Below, in pieces: positions 7,804-18,278 of a DNA stretch of 64,000 nucleotides. This DNA is from Clostridia bacterium. GTDB taxonomy: Bacteria > Bacillota > Clostridia > Monoglobales > Monoglobaceae. The notes under the pieces were generated by a model, which did not search any database, was not told the origin of the DNA, and worked only from the letters and a program-made list of their open reading frames with translations. The stretch lies in assembly GCA_017397725.1 (NCBI GenBank), contig JAFQIA010000027.1, positions 1 through 64,000 of the forward strand, read 5' to 3'. A program made the translations under genes and the position numbers. Every line of letters starts with the position of its first letter. The stretch's first letter is position 1.

Positions 7804-10089
7804 ATGTTAGACTCTTATAAAAAAAAGAATTTACTATTTAAATGGGGTATATCATATTCGATTATACTCTGTTTAACAATCACGGTGAATATATTGGCCT
7901 ATGCGATTGTTGAAAAAAGAATAGTAGAGATGAATAACAGAAATGCTATTGAAGTGTTGGAACATAAAAAACAATCAACAGATGACCTCATAGCCAACCT
8001 GACAGATATTTCTTATGGAATATCGCAGGATTCCACTGTGCGTAATCTCGCAATCAATGTAAGTGAAGTTGATGCAAGCAATCGTATGGATTTTTTCAAT
8101 ATTATGGAAAAAAGCAAGCGATATGTTGGCGTTGATTCTAATTTTGAAAATGTTTTTATCTATTTCAATAAAGCTGATTATATCGCAAGCTATAGAGGAA
8201 ATGCTGATTCCGGACAGTATTATGATTTTTACTATACCGACAGAAATATGAGTAAAAGCGAATGGTATTCGATTTTATCTTCCAATCATTACGGGGAATT
8301 GATGGATTTTTCTTTAAAAAGTGAAGGAGAAAAAAAGGGAAATATGTTATTTCTGTACTCTTTGTACGGAAGCGAACGTTTTAAGCCTTATGCAACCATA
8401 GCAATAGAAATCCCACGTTCAAACTTTTTCCTTGAATCCTCTGATAAATATTCCAAGAGTAAGTTTCTTGCTGTAGACGATAAGCAGAATATTGTCATTG
8501 CTGATAAAAATGTTGATATGGAGTTTGCCGAGGAATTTTTGAAGAAAAACAAGCTGGAATCCGGAATAACAGATTACGGAAGCTTTGTTGTCGTATCTGT
8601 TCCTTCTGATGATGGTAGCTTGACCTATTTAGATATCATAACCAAGGACTATTTCAAAAAAGATATCAATAGATCGAGAATGGTTATCATTATATGTAAT
8701 ATTTTGTGTTTGGGAGTGTTAAGTTGGCTTATATTTGTTCTAAATAATAGAAATTATCGACCTGTGAAGCATATTATCGATATTTTTAATGATGGAGAAC
8801 AGTCTGTTGAGCAAGATGAGTTTCAATATATCAACTCTAAAATTAGTGATATGATTGAAGAAAACAAAGATTTTAACCAAAGTAAGCAGAAACAGGATGA
8901 AATGCTTAAGGAACTGTTTTTGCTGAAATTGCTCAGCAACAGTGCATTGCCTAAGAATAAAGACGAACTTTTTGCTGAGTTGGGAATTTTTATGCCATAT
9001 AAAGATTTTATGTGCATGCTGTTTTGTATTGAAATGAACGAAGATATGTTTTTTGTTAATAACAAGACCGGCAGAGATACCGACTATGAGCTTGCAAAGT
9101 TTGCATTGATGAATATACTTAATGAAAAACTTGAGGGAAAATGCTTTAATTATTACTGCGAGATTGATGGGAATTTTTGTATGATTTCAAATCTGTGTGC
9201 ACCTGAACATAGCGAAATGATTTTCAATGTCATATGCGAACTGCAGGAGTTTGTGCTCAAGAAATTTAATATAAAGTTTTCTTGCGGTATTTCAAGAATA
9301 CATGAAACCTTCGATAATATATCGTTATGTTATAACGAGGCCAGGGAATGTGTTAGTTTTCGTTTCTTTGAAGGGAAACAGATTATAAAATACGAAGAAG
9401 GCAAGCATATTGATAATGGAGGATATTATTATCCGTTTAATCAAGAGAAGCAGCTTGTAAGAATGATAAAAATCAGCGATGTGGAAGGCGCCATCAAGCT
9501 TCTTGATGAATTATTTGATGTAAACATAACGGAACTGAAAATATCGCCAAGTAAGTCAAAGTATTTTCTCTTAGCGTTGGCCAATACTATAGAGGAGAAC
9601 TTTGATTTGAATGAAGAGAGGATAACGGCTGTGCAAGAACTGAAACGAGTGATTGAGAAGGAAGAGATAACTTTTTCATCGGCAAAACAGGAAATATATA
9701 ATGCTGTGATAAACACTTGCGGTAAATTTGATGGTGAAAAATTATATATTGATGATATGATAGAAAGAATAAAAGAGTATATTAATAACAATTATTCCGA
9801 TCCTGATTTGAATGTAAATACTATGGCATTAAAATTTGGAATTACTGCGTCGTATTTATCCACAGTATTCAAAAAAAATAATGTGATAGGGCTAAAGGAA
9901 TATATCATATCTGTACGAATGGAGCGCGCAAAAAGTATTTTAAGTATCACAGATTATACCGTTGATAAAGTAGCAGTCATGGTGGGATATACCAATTCGC
10001 GTTCTTTCTCACGCGCATTTTTGAAGTATGAAGGAATTTCGCCGGGAAAGTATAAAGAAATGAATTGTGAAGATTTAAGAGCAAAATAG
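7804..10089 (+). CDS. membrane-bound AraC-family transcriptional regulator
   Basis: A 761-residue sensor-regulator. A first membrane helix lies at about residues 10-35 and a second at about 292-313, enclosing an external sensor domain of some 250 residues (Cache-like in layout). After the second helix come a cytoplasmic linker and middle domain with a CGISR segment, then a C-terminal AraC-type double helix-turn-helix (about 652-755) with the family pattern LKEYI-x3-RMERAK and VGYTNSRSFSRAFLKYEGISPGKY. ATG 7804 is preferred over GTG 7783. Regulators of this build commonly sit beside LplABC importers and polysaccharide-degradation genes and respond to extracellular sugar. Here it lies between the importer and the degradative genes, so it probably activates both. 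The ligand is unknown. Confidence 0.9.
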   Translation: MLDSYKKKNLLFKWGISYSIILCLTITVNILAYAIVEKRIVEMNNRNAIEVLEHKKQSTDDLIANLTDISYGISQDSTVRNLAINVSEVDASNRMDFFNIMEKSKRYVGVDSNFENVFIYFNKADYIASYRGNADSGQYYDFYYTDRNMSKSEWYSILSSNHYGELMDFSLKSEGEKKGNMLFLYSLYGSERFKPYATIAIEIPRSNFFLESSDKYSKSKFLAVDDKQNIVIADKNVDMEFAEEFLKKNKLESGITDYGSFVVVSVPSDDGSLTYLDIITKDYFKKDINRSRMVIIICNILCLGVLSWLIFVLNNRNYRPVKHIIDIFNDGEQSVEQDEFQYINSKISDMIEENKDFNQSKQKQDEMLKELFLLKLLSNSALPKNKDELFAELGIFMPYKDFMCMLFCIEMNEDMFFVNNKTGRDTDYELAKFALMNILNEKLEGKCFNYYCEIDGNFCMISNLCAPEHSEMIFNVICELQEFVLKKFNIKFSCGISRIHETFDNISLCYNEARECVSFRFFEGKQIIKYEEGKHIDNGGYYYPFNQEKQLVRMIKISDVEGAIKLLDELFDVNITELKISPSKSKYFLLALANTIEENFDLNEERITAVQELKRVIEKEEITFSSAKQEIYNAVINTCGKFDGEKLYIDDMIERIKEYINNNYSDPDLNVNTMALKFGITASYLSTVFKKNNVIGLKEYIISVRMERAKSILSITDYTVDKVAVMVGYTNSRSFSRAFLKYEGISPGKYKEMNCEDLRAK

Positions 10090-10106
10090 GATAAGGGGTG
10101 ATAGAA

Positions 10107-13100
10107 ATGAACTTAGTGTTAAAAAGACTTTTTGCAATGATTATTGCTTCTTCGATTATAATAAGCATGTTTGTGCCTGTATATGCACAGAATAGCGAAT
10201 TTGCCGCAGAATTAACGATTGCCGGACGGGTGTATCGCATTTCCGGATTGGGAGAGAGTCGTTATATCAATGCGATAATTATGCCGGCAGATGTTCATAT
10301 TAACGAGTTAAGTATGCAAAAACTCAATGAACCGACCTATCTTTCATTTTCAATAAAAAACGATGATGGCTTTACAAAGAGTTTTACTTTGCCGTCTGCA
10401 TTTACAGATGGTGAATATAAGACGGTTGTATATGATGGTGCGGAAACGTTAGAGATCTATTTTATGCTTGGAAGCGATGCATTCAAAAACAACTTGCTGA
10501 ATACCAAAATTGACAATGGGGAACTTGACAGTGTGATTGAAAAATACGGGCATCAATATGAAATTGACAGCGAGTATTATGAGAGCGTGAAACCGAGTGT
10601 AAAATCTGCAATGAGTCAGAAACTGTCAAGCGGTACAATTACGGATTTCAAAACGCAATATCATACACTCCTTTTGCAAGAAACATTTCAGTCCATAGAA
10701 ATTGCCGAAGATGTATATGATGTGTTGGTTTTAGTTGGAACGGATTTTACATATTATAACCAAATTGATGAATATGCACAGCAGGAAATCCTGCTTAAGC
10801 TGTTAAAGAATTTGCCCAATACAACAAACGAACTGAAAAGTCTTGCCGAACAGTACAGCAAGGAGGCATACCAAGCCGACCCCCAACCGGACAATCCTGG
10901 GACAAACCCACTTGGACCGAATGCGGGAAGTGTAGCTGTTATAGGACCGGGGGCAACACCGGGTTACATACCTTCACTACCCTCTTCCCATGGGCTTGCT
11001 GATATTGCAGAGCATTGGGCAAAGGATTGTATTACAGAGTTGTACGGGCTTGGCATTGTTTCCGGAAGCAATGACGGAAATTTTTATCCGGAAAACAATA
11101 TTACTCGTGCTGAATTCTCAAAAATGCTTGCAGGTGTAACAGGGATAGAGCCGGACACAAGAGCAACTCAAAAGTTTTCTGATGTGGGTAAAACCTCGTG
11201 GTATTACGGATATGTAATGTCTATCTATGAGTATGGAATAATGACAGGCTACACAGAAGATATGTTTGGACCTGATAATAACATTACAAGACAGGAAATG
11301 GCTGCTGCAATTTATCGTTTTTTAGAAACCTATGGAATTGCGATGAATGAACAGGCGAGCTTTGCTGATATTGATACAGCCAGTGAATATGCACAAGCAG
11401 CGATTGAAAAGCTTAGTGGGGCAGGGATCCTTTCAGGCTCAGATGGAAAATTTAGACCTACTGACAACTTAACAAGAGCCGAAGCAGCAACGGTTATGCT
11501 GAAAATATACAATAAGCTGAAAGATGCTGTAAAGGACGATTCGAAAAATAAGCTGACTTCTCGTGTGATAACCAAGATGACACAAAAAGAAGCAAGAATC
11601 ACTGAGGCAGAGCAGCTTATTCCGAAGCTTTTGAAAAGACCTTTACGGGGGGTTACCAGAGCTGGCTTTATTTCAGATGTATATGATCTTGCATATCATT
11701 TTGAGGCAAAGGCAGAAAACCAATACTTTGAAGATTTGCATATTTCAAGAGAAGAGACAGCAAGCATACAAGCTGCAGTAGATGCAGGGCTGATTGAGAA
11801 AGGCGAAAAATTCCGCCCTGATGAAATCATTACAGGATATGATGCAATTTGTGCTATCGTGAGTGCATTAGGATATAAAGAATATGCTGATCTTGTCGGA
11901 TATATGAAGGTGGCAGGGAATGCAGAGTTATTATATAGCCTTTCCAAAGGTTTTCAAATAGCAGCTCCGCTCGATGAGGAAACGGCTAAGATTATCCTTC
12001 TTAATATGCTTCAGTCACGAATGGCTACGAAAAATTCATTTTCTTCGGATGGTAAATTTGAGCTTGCTGTAGGCGAAGAGACGATGCTTGAGAGAGTATT
12101 CGGTATTTCTATGAACAGCGGCATTGTAAGAGAAACAAATCTTAACAGTCTCAGTAGAGTAGGAATATACAAACAAAACAATGTTATCATTGGTGATAAT
12201 AATTATAAAGCTGATGAGGGAGATGATTATATCTCTTATCTCGGTTATGATGTTAATGTATATTATACTGAGAACAATGAACTGTTTATGATAGCGAAGA
12301 CGGATAAAAACAAAACCGTAAGCTTTCCGGTGGATGGAGCATTTATGCCGGAAAATCTTACCATCCAGTATGCGGGTGACAATGATACAGGAACATATAG
12401 GCACAGGCTTAATGAAGATTATTCATTTCTCTACAATTCTGCTTTGAGTGCAAGAAATGCCAGACAGGTAGTTGACGAAACCGATGATGGAATTGTGGAG
12501 ATCATAGATAATAATGATGATGGGATCTATAATATCGTAACTGTAAAAAAGCCGGAATATGTAATCGTTGACAGTGTTAGCAAGCTTAACAAACAGATAT
12601 ACGATAAAAATTCATCGGAAAATATGATTGATGTGTATGATGATGAGGTCGTTTTTTCATTTGAAGGAAGGAACGGCGATATTAGACTTTTAGATATCGC
12701 TTCCGATGAAATATATGAAGTATATACATCCGAGGATAAAAAACTGATAGAAATGAAGCTCATGAGTACTATCGTTGCCGGAAATGCATCTTCTCTATCA
12801 GAGGATAGAATCACTATTAACGGAGAAGAATATAAGACTACAGAATATTTTGATGCGTATTATTCTGATAAATTTGAGTTAGGAAAGGAGTATTCCTTTA
12901 CTATTTCATCTGCAGGAAAACTTATATGTTATTCGAAATCAGGAAAGGATATGCAACCGGGATATATTATCAATGCATACATAGAGGAACCCTTCGGAAG
13001 TGAACTAAGCATAAAAATGTTCACCCAAAATAACAAATTTGAAACCTATACCCTGAAAGGTCGTATTTTAGTTGACGGTCAAGCAACGAAAATAAAAGAG

Positions 13101-14072
13101 TTAAATGATAGGTTGAAGATGGGCGGGGGGATGAATGATCAGCTTGTGTATTATAGCGTTGATGATAACGGAAATATCAAAGCGATTGATTTTGCGCAAG
13201 TCAGAACAGGCGCTGAAATAGATGCAATGAGGCAAGAGAACAACGCATTGACGGAACATAAGTTTGATGAGACCTCATTTTTATATAGAAGCACCGGTGC
13301 ATTGATGTATCCTCGATTCAATGTTTCTGATAGTATGGTATTTATCATCCCCAATGATATTCGTGATGAGGATGAGTTTAGAGTAACGAATAATTCCTTT
13401 TTCTCAGATAATACCAGCTACAGTAATATAAAAGCATATAACCTGTCACAAAGCGGAAGCGCAGAAGTTGTCGTTGTTCGTTCCGATATTGCTTTGCCGG
13501 GATTTTCGTCAACGCAAGGATCTCTTGCGATAGAAGAGATCATCCACGCCTTGAATGAAGATGGTGAAGTTCTGAAGAAAGTAAGCGGATGGGTAGATAC
13601 AAAGTATGTGTCCTATTTTATCGATGATAGCATCACAACCTATAAGGCTTCCGGTGAAGAACTTGGATTTGGAGATATCATTAGATTCCAGGCAGATGGT
13701 GATGTGATAAAATCAATGGTATGCGACTTTGATGCCAATGAAAATGTGTTTGCGAGAAATGATGCAACGAATGCCTCCGAAATGAATGGCGGCTATAAGA
13801 ACTTCATGTATCAGTTCGGAGAGGCATATTATGTAGGTGATGGTTACATATATATTGGCGGAGGGGACGATGGTACAGACTTCGCATCATCGAAATTGCG
13901 TAATTTTGCTGTAAATACAACCAATATTGCTATCATAGATATGGAAGAGCAGACTGTGAAAACAGGAAAAATTTCTGATATCAAGTCATATTTGAATTTC
14001 GGCAAAGGAGATTTTGTACTTATCAGACAAAGAAATCTGCTTACTATGGCGGTATATGTATATGTAAGATAA
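10107..14072 (+). CDS. large SLH-domain cell-surface protein
   Basis: A 1321-residue exported protein. ATG 10107 follows AAGGGG by eight bases; the in-frame GTG 10098 overlaps that site. Residues 1-28 are a signal peptide ending VYAQ. An N-terminal domain of about 250 residues leads to a Pro/Gly-rich linker, then three SLH motifs at about 296-470 that should bind secondary cell-wall polymer (for example ITRAEFSKM, ITRQEMAAA and LTRAEAATV). A more diverged SLH-like stretch follows to about residue 620. The remaining 700 residues are beta-rich with many Asp/Asn and no catalytic motif that I recognise. Having SLH motifs in the middle rather than at an end is less common. Its position between the regulator and the lyase suggests a surface scaffold or glycan-binding role, but that is inference. 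Confidence 0.85.
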   Translation: MNLVLKRLFAMIIASSIIISMFVPVYAQNSEFAAELTIAGRVYRISGLGESRYINAIIMPADVHINELSMQKLNEPTYLSFSIKNDDGFTKSFTLPSAFTDGEYKTVVYDGAETLEIYFMLGSDAFKNNLLNTKIDNGELDSVIEKYGHQYEIDSEYYESVKPSVKSAMSQKLSSGTITDFKTQYHTLLLQETFQSIEIAEDVYDVLVLVGTDFTYYNQIDEYAQQEILLKLLKNLPNTTNELKSLAEQYSKEAYQADPQPDNPGTNPLGPNAGSVAVIGPGATPGYIPSLPSSHGLADIAEHWAKDCITELYGLGIVSGSNDGNFYPENNITRAEFSKMLAGVTGIEPDTRATQKFSDVGKTSWYYGYVMSIYEYGIMTGYTEDMFGPDNNITRQEMAAAIYRFLETYGIAMNEQASFADIDTASEYAQAAIEKLSGAGILSGSDGKFRPTDNLTRAEAATVMLKIYNKLKDAVKDDSKNKLTSRVITKMTQKEARITEAEQLIPKLLKRPLRGVTRAGFISDVYDLAYHFEAKAENQYFEDLHISREETASIQAAVDAGLIEKGEKFRPDEIITGYDAICAIVSALGYKEYADLVGYMKVAGNAELLYSLSKGFQIAAPLDEETAKIILLNMLQSRMATKNSFSSDGKFELAVGEETMLERVFGISMNSGIVRETNLNSLSRVGIYKQNNVIIGDNNYKADEGDDYISYLGYDVNVYYTENNELFMIAKTDKNKTVSFPVDGAFMPENLTIQYAGDNDTGTYRHRLNEDYSFLYNSALSARNARQVVDETDDGIVEIIDNNDDGIYNIVTVKKPEYVIVDSVSKLNKQIYDKNSSENMIDVYDDEVVFSFEGRNGDIRLLDIASDEIYEVYTSEDKKLIEMKLMSTIVAGNASSLSEDRITINGEEYKTTEYFDAYYSDKFELGKEYSFTISSAGKLICYSKSGKDMQPGYIINAYIEEPFGSELSIKMFTQNNKFETYTLKGRILVDGQATKIKELNDRLKMGGGMNDQLVYYSVDDNGNIKAIDFAQVRTGAEIDAMRQENNALTEHKFDETSFLYRSTGALMYPRFNVSDSMVFIIPNDIRDEDEFRVTNNSFFSDNTSYSNIKAYNLSQSGSAEVVVVRSDIALPGFSSTQGSLAIEEIIHALNEDGEVLKKVSGWVDTKYVSYFIDDSITTYKASGEELGFGDIIRFQADGDVIKSMVCDFDANENVFARNDATNASEMNGGYKNFMYQFGEAYYVGDGYIYIGGGDDGTDFASSKLRNFAVNTTNIAIIDMEEQTVKTGKISDIKSYLNFGKGDFVLIRQRNLLTMAVYVYVR

Positions 14073-14096
14073 ACCTTCGAGGAAAGGAGGATGAAC

Positions 14097-17000
14097 ATGA
14101 TATTATTCAAAAAAATCAGTGCACTTGTGCTGGCGTGCGGATTGTTAGCCGGTACCATACAGACTGTGGCTGCTGCGCAGGACAAGGTGTATTTTTATGA
14201 GGATTTTAATGGCTATGCTACCAATGAGTCAGAGACGACTGTTTTGGGAGAAAATGCTTTGATGTATGTCAAAGAATACGCAAAAGAAGATAAGGCAATA
14301 GAAGTAAACGCCGGAATATCAAAAAGTAAGCTCAAGATTGATTGGAAGGATCAGTCTGACAATGTTGTTATGGCATTTGATGTAAAATGTTGTGAGGCAA
14401 GATCAGCCATTCGTATGTATGCTGCAGATGCAAAAGGAAATGAAGTTGTTCTTTTGGAATTTACCCCTGAAGGCGAGATAAAAACCTATGACGGAAAGCA
14501 GATCGGTGGTTTTTCAACCAATGGAGTAAAGAAAATTGCTGTAGCAGTCGACAATATCAATGAACAATATGATGTTTATGTTGACGGAAGAGGCCGATTA
14601 TCCAATTGGGATGTACCCAGTTCGATAGTGCCTAATGGTATGGTTATTTCGATAAGCAGCGGAGAGAAGATTAATGTGCCTGTGTACCTTGACAATATTC
14701 GTGTGTACTCCGGAACAAATGCGAAAAAGAAGTTTACAAAAACGAAATATAACCCGGACAGTGTAGAGCTTATTTCTCAACCGGAAAAGGTTGGGACAAC
14801 AATTATAGCAAATGCGGAATTTGAATTACCGGTAGGTGAAGCACCGACAGTTCTCAATGAGCTTAGAACGAATATGAAATCAAATCTCGCGGAAATTATA
14901 GCAGGTGCAGATAGTTCCTATCTGCGTATGGAAAAAACCAATTCCAGTGACTTCCATATTGACACAGCGTTTACGAATGACGTGAATTATCTTGCACTGC
15001 AATCCGATTTCAGGTTTGAAAAATTTGGTGCAACAATATATCCGTTTATTGCAAGAGATAATGTTACCAGCGCATCAAATGCAGATGAAACATTTGCTAC
15101 GATTGATAAGAATGGTACGTTGAAGTTGAGCAATGGCGAAAGTGTATATAAATTTGGATTGGGTAAATGGTATAATATATCAGCAGTATTCAATTTGAAT
15201 CAAAGAGTGGTAAATGTATATGTAAACCACGAGCTTGTAAAACAGAATCTGCCATTTAAAAACGATAATTTCTATAGTCCGAGAATGATCCGAACCTGGT
15301 GCCAAGGAACGGGTGGAGCGGTTTTTGCGCTGGATAATTATCGAATTTATGAAGCCATTGAGCCGTACGCTGATTTGACTGAGCTTGAAAATCAGACTGT
15401 GTCGATTATGAGTGACGGTAAAAGAGAGCAGTCCATGCTTGATGGAAAAACAGCGATGTGTTTAGGGAGCGGGATTATCTACAAAGACGGAGTTAAGGAA
15501 CTTGCTGAAATTCCGCAGGAGAAGGATGGCGACTACTATGTAACCTTGGCTACGGCACAAAAACTGCTTGGCGATATTCATTCAAAATATGGAAACTCCG
15601 TTCCGCTTAAAGCTGTTGCATCTGAAAAGGGTATGTATGTATATGAAAATGCGGAAAAGTATCTTCTTATCTTTGCGGATAAGAGATTCGTTGCCGATGA
15701 CGAGCTAATCAATGAAGTTTCTACATATCTGAAGATGCTTATGCCGAGTGCAGAAAGGATCCAAGCAGATTTTGAAGCAAAAAATGAGCAGCATCCAAGA
15801 ATATTGGCAACTGCATCAGATTGGGAAAGAATAAAGAATAATATTGAAACAAATGAGGAATTTGCCCAGTGGCACGAGAAAATTATGGGGCAGGCAAACA
15901 CAAAACTCAATACGCCCGTTGAATATTACCATTATGAGGGACAGGAAAATATTCTGCAGGTAGCAAGAAGATTCAAAGAAAAGATGATGTATTGGGGCTA
16001 TGCATGGAAGATAACAGGTGACAGAAAATATGTTGACCATGCATGGAAGGAAATGCAGGCGGTTTGCGAATTCCCGGATTGGGGCCCTGTTCATCCCCTT
16101 GACACAGGCGAAATGCTGTTTGGCTCTGCCATAGGCTATGACTGGATGTATGAGGCTTTAACAGAAGAACAGAGAAAGGTTATTGAAGAAGGAACACGAA
16201 GACTTGGTATAGAAGTTTTACGAAGTGCATACTATGGTAAGCTTCACGTTCCGCTAAGGTTCGGAAAGCTTTCAGGCGGCAACTTTGTTATGAGTGATAC
16301 CAACTTCAATGCGGTTGTAAATGGTGGTCTTGTCGCTGCGGCTATGGCATATGCAGATGTGTATCCTGAAGAATGCTTTGATGCTGCATCAAAGGCAATT
16401 CAAAGTCTTGGATATATGCTTCCGGGCTTTGAACCATCAGGAGAATGGAAGGAAGGACCGAACTATTGGGACTACACTACAGCATACCTTGCAAATATGG
16501 TAAGTGCGCTTGATACTGCTTGCGGAACAGATTATGGTATATTAAGACATCCGGGTGTAAGCCTTACCCCTTACTATGCAATCTATCTTGATTCGCCACA
16601 GGGACTTAACAATTTCAGTGATACCTCAAAGGGTGTTACATGGAATTCACCGCAGTTCAGTTGTTTTGCAGAAATTATGAATGAGCCGGCGTTTACCAAT
16701 CAGAGATATAAGGCGATAACAGTTAAAAACAAAGCTCCATCTATTTATGATATGATATGGCTTGATATGGCATACAAGGATGTCAAGAAGGAACTGCCAC
16801 TTGATTATTTATCTCCTGAGATGGCGCTTGTAAGTATTCGTGAGGATTGGGAAAAGACCGATGCGCTGAACTTCGGAGTACACGGCGGAATGAATAATTC
16901 TTATCACGGACATTATGACGGCGGTAGCTGGATATTTGATATTTTAGGCGAGCGTTGGGCTATGGATTTGGGTATGGATTACCAAAGCTATGTTGGTTAT

Positions 17001-18278
17001 GATATGAAAGACCTTTACAGAACTCGCGCAGAAGGTCACAATATGCTCGTATTTAATCCAAGTAAGGATATAGACTTTGTCAAACAGTCTTACACGTCGC
17101 TTATACGATATGAAACCGCACCAAAGGGCGGAATTGCTGTTTACGATAACTCCGAAGGTTATAAGAGATGGACCTCTAATGTTACAAGAGGATTCTATAT
17201 TGGAGATGACAGAAGAAGTCTTACCGTGCGTGATGAATTTACTGTAAATTCAAATGATACCGTTGTTTACTGGAATATGCAGACCCCGGCAGACATTGAG
17301 GTTGACGGCAACAAAGCAATCCTTACAATCAATGATAAAAAACTGTGTGTTGAATTTTTGACCGATGCAAAGGATTTTGAAGTACTTGCGTTAAAGGCTG
17401 AACCTCTTCCGGGAAGTATTGAAAATGACTTTATGACAAAGGATCCGGATATAAACAAGCTTGCACTTCGTGCTACGGTAGATAGGAGTGCATATATAGA
17501 AGCAAAGCTGTATGTGCCGGGGGAACCTTCATCAAGGTCAGGAATGCTCAATAAGCCTATATCCGAATGGACGCTACCGGAGGGTGCGTTAATTCCAAGA
17601 GGTGATTCCAGACTAAGCGGTATTACTGTAGATGGAAAGAATCTTGCAGAATTTAAGCCGGATAAGACAACATATGCTATCGCAGTTCTTGAAGGTGAGA
17701 AGATACCTGTTATTGGTGCAACATCCGAAAATGGTAAGGTTGAAATAAAACAGGCAACCTCAACTGATGATGTTACAACGATTACAGCGTATGACAGTAA
17801 CGGATTGTATACGACTACTTATGTAATTAAGTATTCACTTTTGAAGGCTCCTCAGGATGTATTCGAGATGACACGAAATATTGTTTATGATTTGCAGGTA
17901 AGCGCAACACCGGAAGAAGCAAACGTCGGTCCTAATATGCTTGACGGAGATTTGACGACTCGTTGGGCAGGACAGGGAATCGGCGAATGGGCAGTGTTTG
18001 ATATAGGTTCAGTAAAGCCGATTGATGCTATAGCCATTGCGTACGAATGGGGCGATGAGCGTATATATAGCTTCTCTGTGGAAGTTTCAGAGGACGGAAA
18101 TTATTACACTGAAGTTTATAACGGTGAAAACTCGGGTACGACAGAGGAAATGGAGCTTATGAAGCTTAGCAGCCGCGTCAATGCAAGATATGTAAGATTT
18201 GTAGGTGGCGGAAACACGAAAAACACTTGGAACGGCGTCAGAGAATTTGCAATCCTGACTCAGAAAGGAGCTTGGTAA
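14097..18278 (+). CDS. secreted heparinase II/III-like polysaccharide lyase with LamG-like and discoidin modules
   Basis: A 1393-residue exported enzyme. GGAAAGGAGG ends directly before ATG 14091, so ATG 14097, six bases further on, is the better start. After a signal peptide (to about residue 25) come two LamG-like modules and a small domain around 430-540. An alpha/alpha toroid starts at HPRILATASDWERI (about 565) and has the conserved TNFNAVVNGG element. The heparinase II/III C-terminal beta domain starts near 903 and contains the His-rich YHGHYDGGSW motif. A cadherin-like beta domain (about 1170-1251) and an F5/8 type C (discoidin) carbohydrate-binding module (about 1273-1393) follow. Relatives eliminate at uronic-acid residues in acidic polysaccharides, leaving an unsaturated uronate that the GH105 product of 20722-22779 could remove. 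The stop overlaps the next ATG (TAATG). The exact lyase family and substrate cannot be read by eye. Confidence 0.82.
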   Translation: MILFKKISALVLACGLLAGTIQTVAAAQDKVYFYEDFNGYATNESETTVLGENALMYVKEYAKEDKAIEVNAGISKSKLKIDWKDQSDNVVMAFDVKCCEARSAIRMYAADAKGNEVVLLEFTPEGEIKTYDGKQIGGFSTNGVKKIAVAVDNINEQYDVYVDGRGRLSNWDVPSSIVPNGMVISISSGEKINVPVYLDNIRVYSGTNAKKKFTKTKYNPDSVELISQPEKVGTTIIANAEFELPVGEAPTVLNELRTNMKSNLAEIIAGADSSYLRMEKTNSSDFHIDTAFTNDVNYLALQSDFRFEKFGATIYPFIARDNVTSASNADETFATIDKNGTLKLSNGESVYKFGLGKWYNISAVFNLNQRVVNVYVNHELVKQNLPFKNDNFYSPRMIRTWCQGTGGAVFALDNYRIYEAIEPYADLTELENQTVSIMSDGKREQSMLDGKTAMCLGSGIIYKDGVKELAEIPQEKDGDYYVTLATAQKLLGDIHSKYGNSVPLKAVASEKGMYVYENAEKYLLIFADKRFVADDELINEVSTYLKMLMPSAERIQADFEAKNEQHPRILATASDWERIKNNIETNEEFAQWHEKIMGQANTKLNTPVEYYHYEGQENILQVARRFKEKMMYWGYAWKITGDRKYVDHAWKEMQAVCEFPDWGPVHPLDTGEMLFGSAIGYDWMYEALTEEQRKVIEEGTRRLGIEVLRSAYYGKLHVPLRFGKLSGGNFVMSDTNFNAVVNGGLVAAAMAYADVYPEECFDAASKAIQSLGYMLPGFEPSGEWKEGPNYWDYTTAYLANMVSALDTACGTDYGILRHPGVSLTPYYAIYLDSPQGLNNFSDTSKGVTWNSPQFSCFAEIMNEPAFTNQRYKAITVKNKAPSIYDMIWLDMAYKDVKKELPLDYLSPEMALVSIREDWEKTDALNFGVHGGMNNSYHGHYDGGSWIFDILGERWAMDLGMDYQSYVGYDMKDLYRTRAEGHNMLVFNPSKDIDFVKQSYTSLIRYETAPKGGIAVYDNSEGYKRWTSNVTRGFYIGDDRRSLTVRDEFTVNSNDTVVYWNMQTPADIEVDGNKAILTINDKKLCVEFLTDAKDFEVLALKAEPLPGSIENDFMTKDPDINKLALRATVDRSAYIEAKLYVPGEPSSRSGMLNKPISEWTLPEGALIPRGDSRLSGITVDGKNLAEFKPDKTTYAIAVLEGEKIPVIGATSENGKVEIKQATSTDDVTTITAYDSNGLYTTTYVIKYSLLKAPQDVFEMTRNIVYDLQVSATPEEANVGPNMLDGDLTTRWAGQGIGEWAVFDIGSVKPIDAIAIAYEWGDERIYSFSVEVSEDGNYYTEVYNGENSGTTEEMELMKLSSRVNARYVRFVGGGNTKNTWNGVREFAILTQKGAW

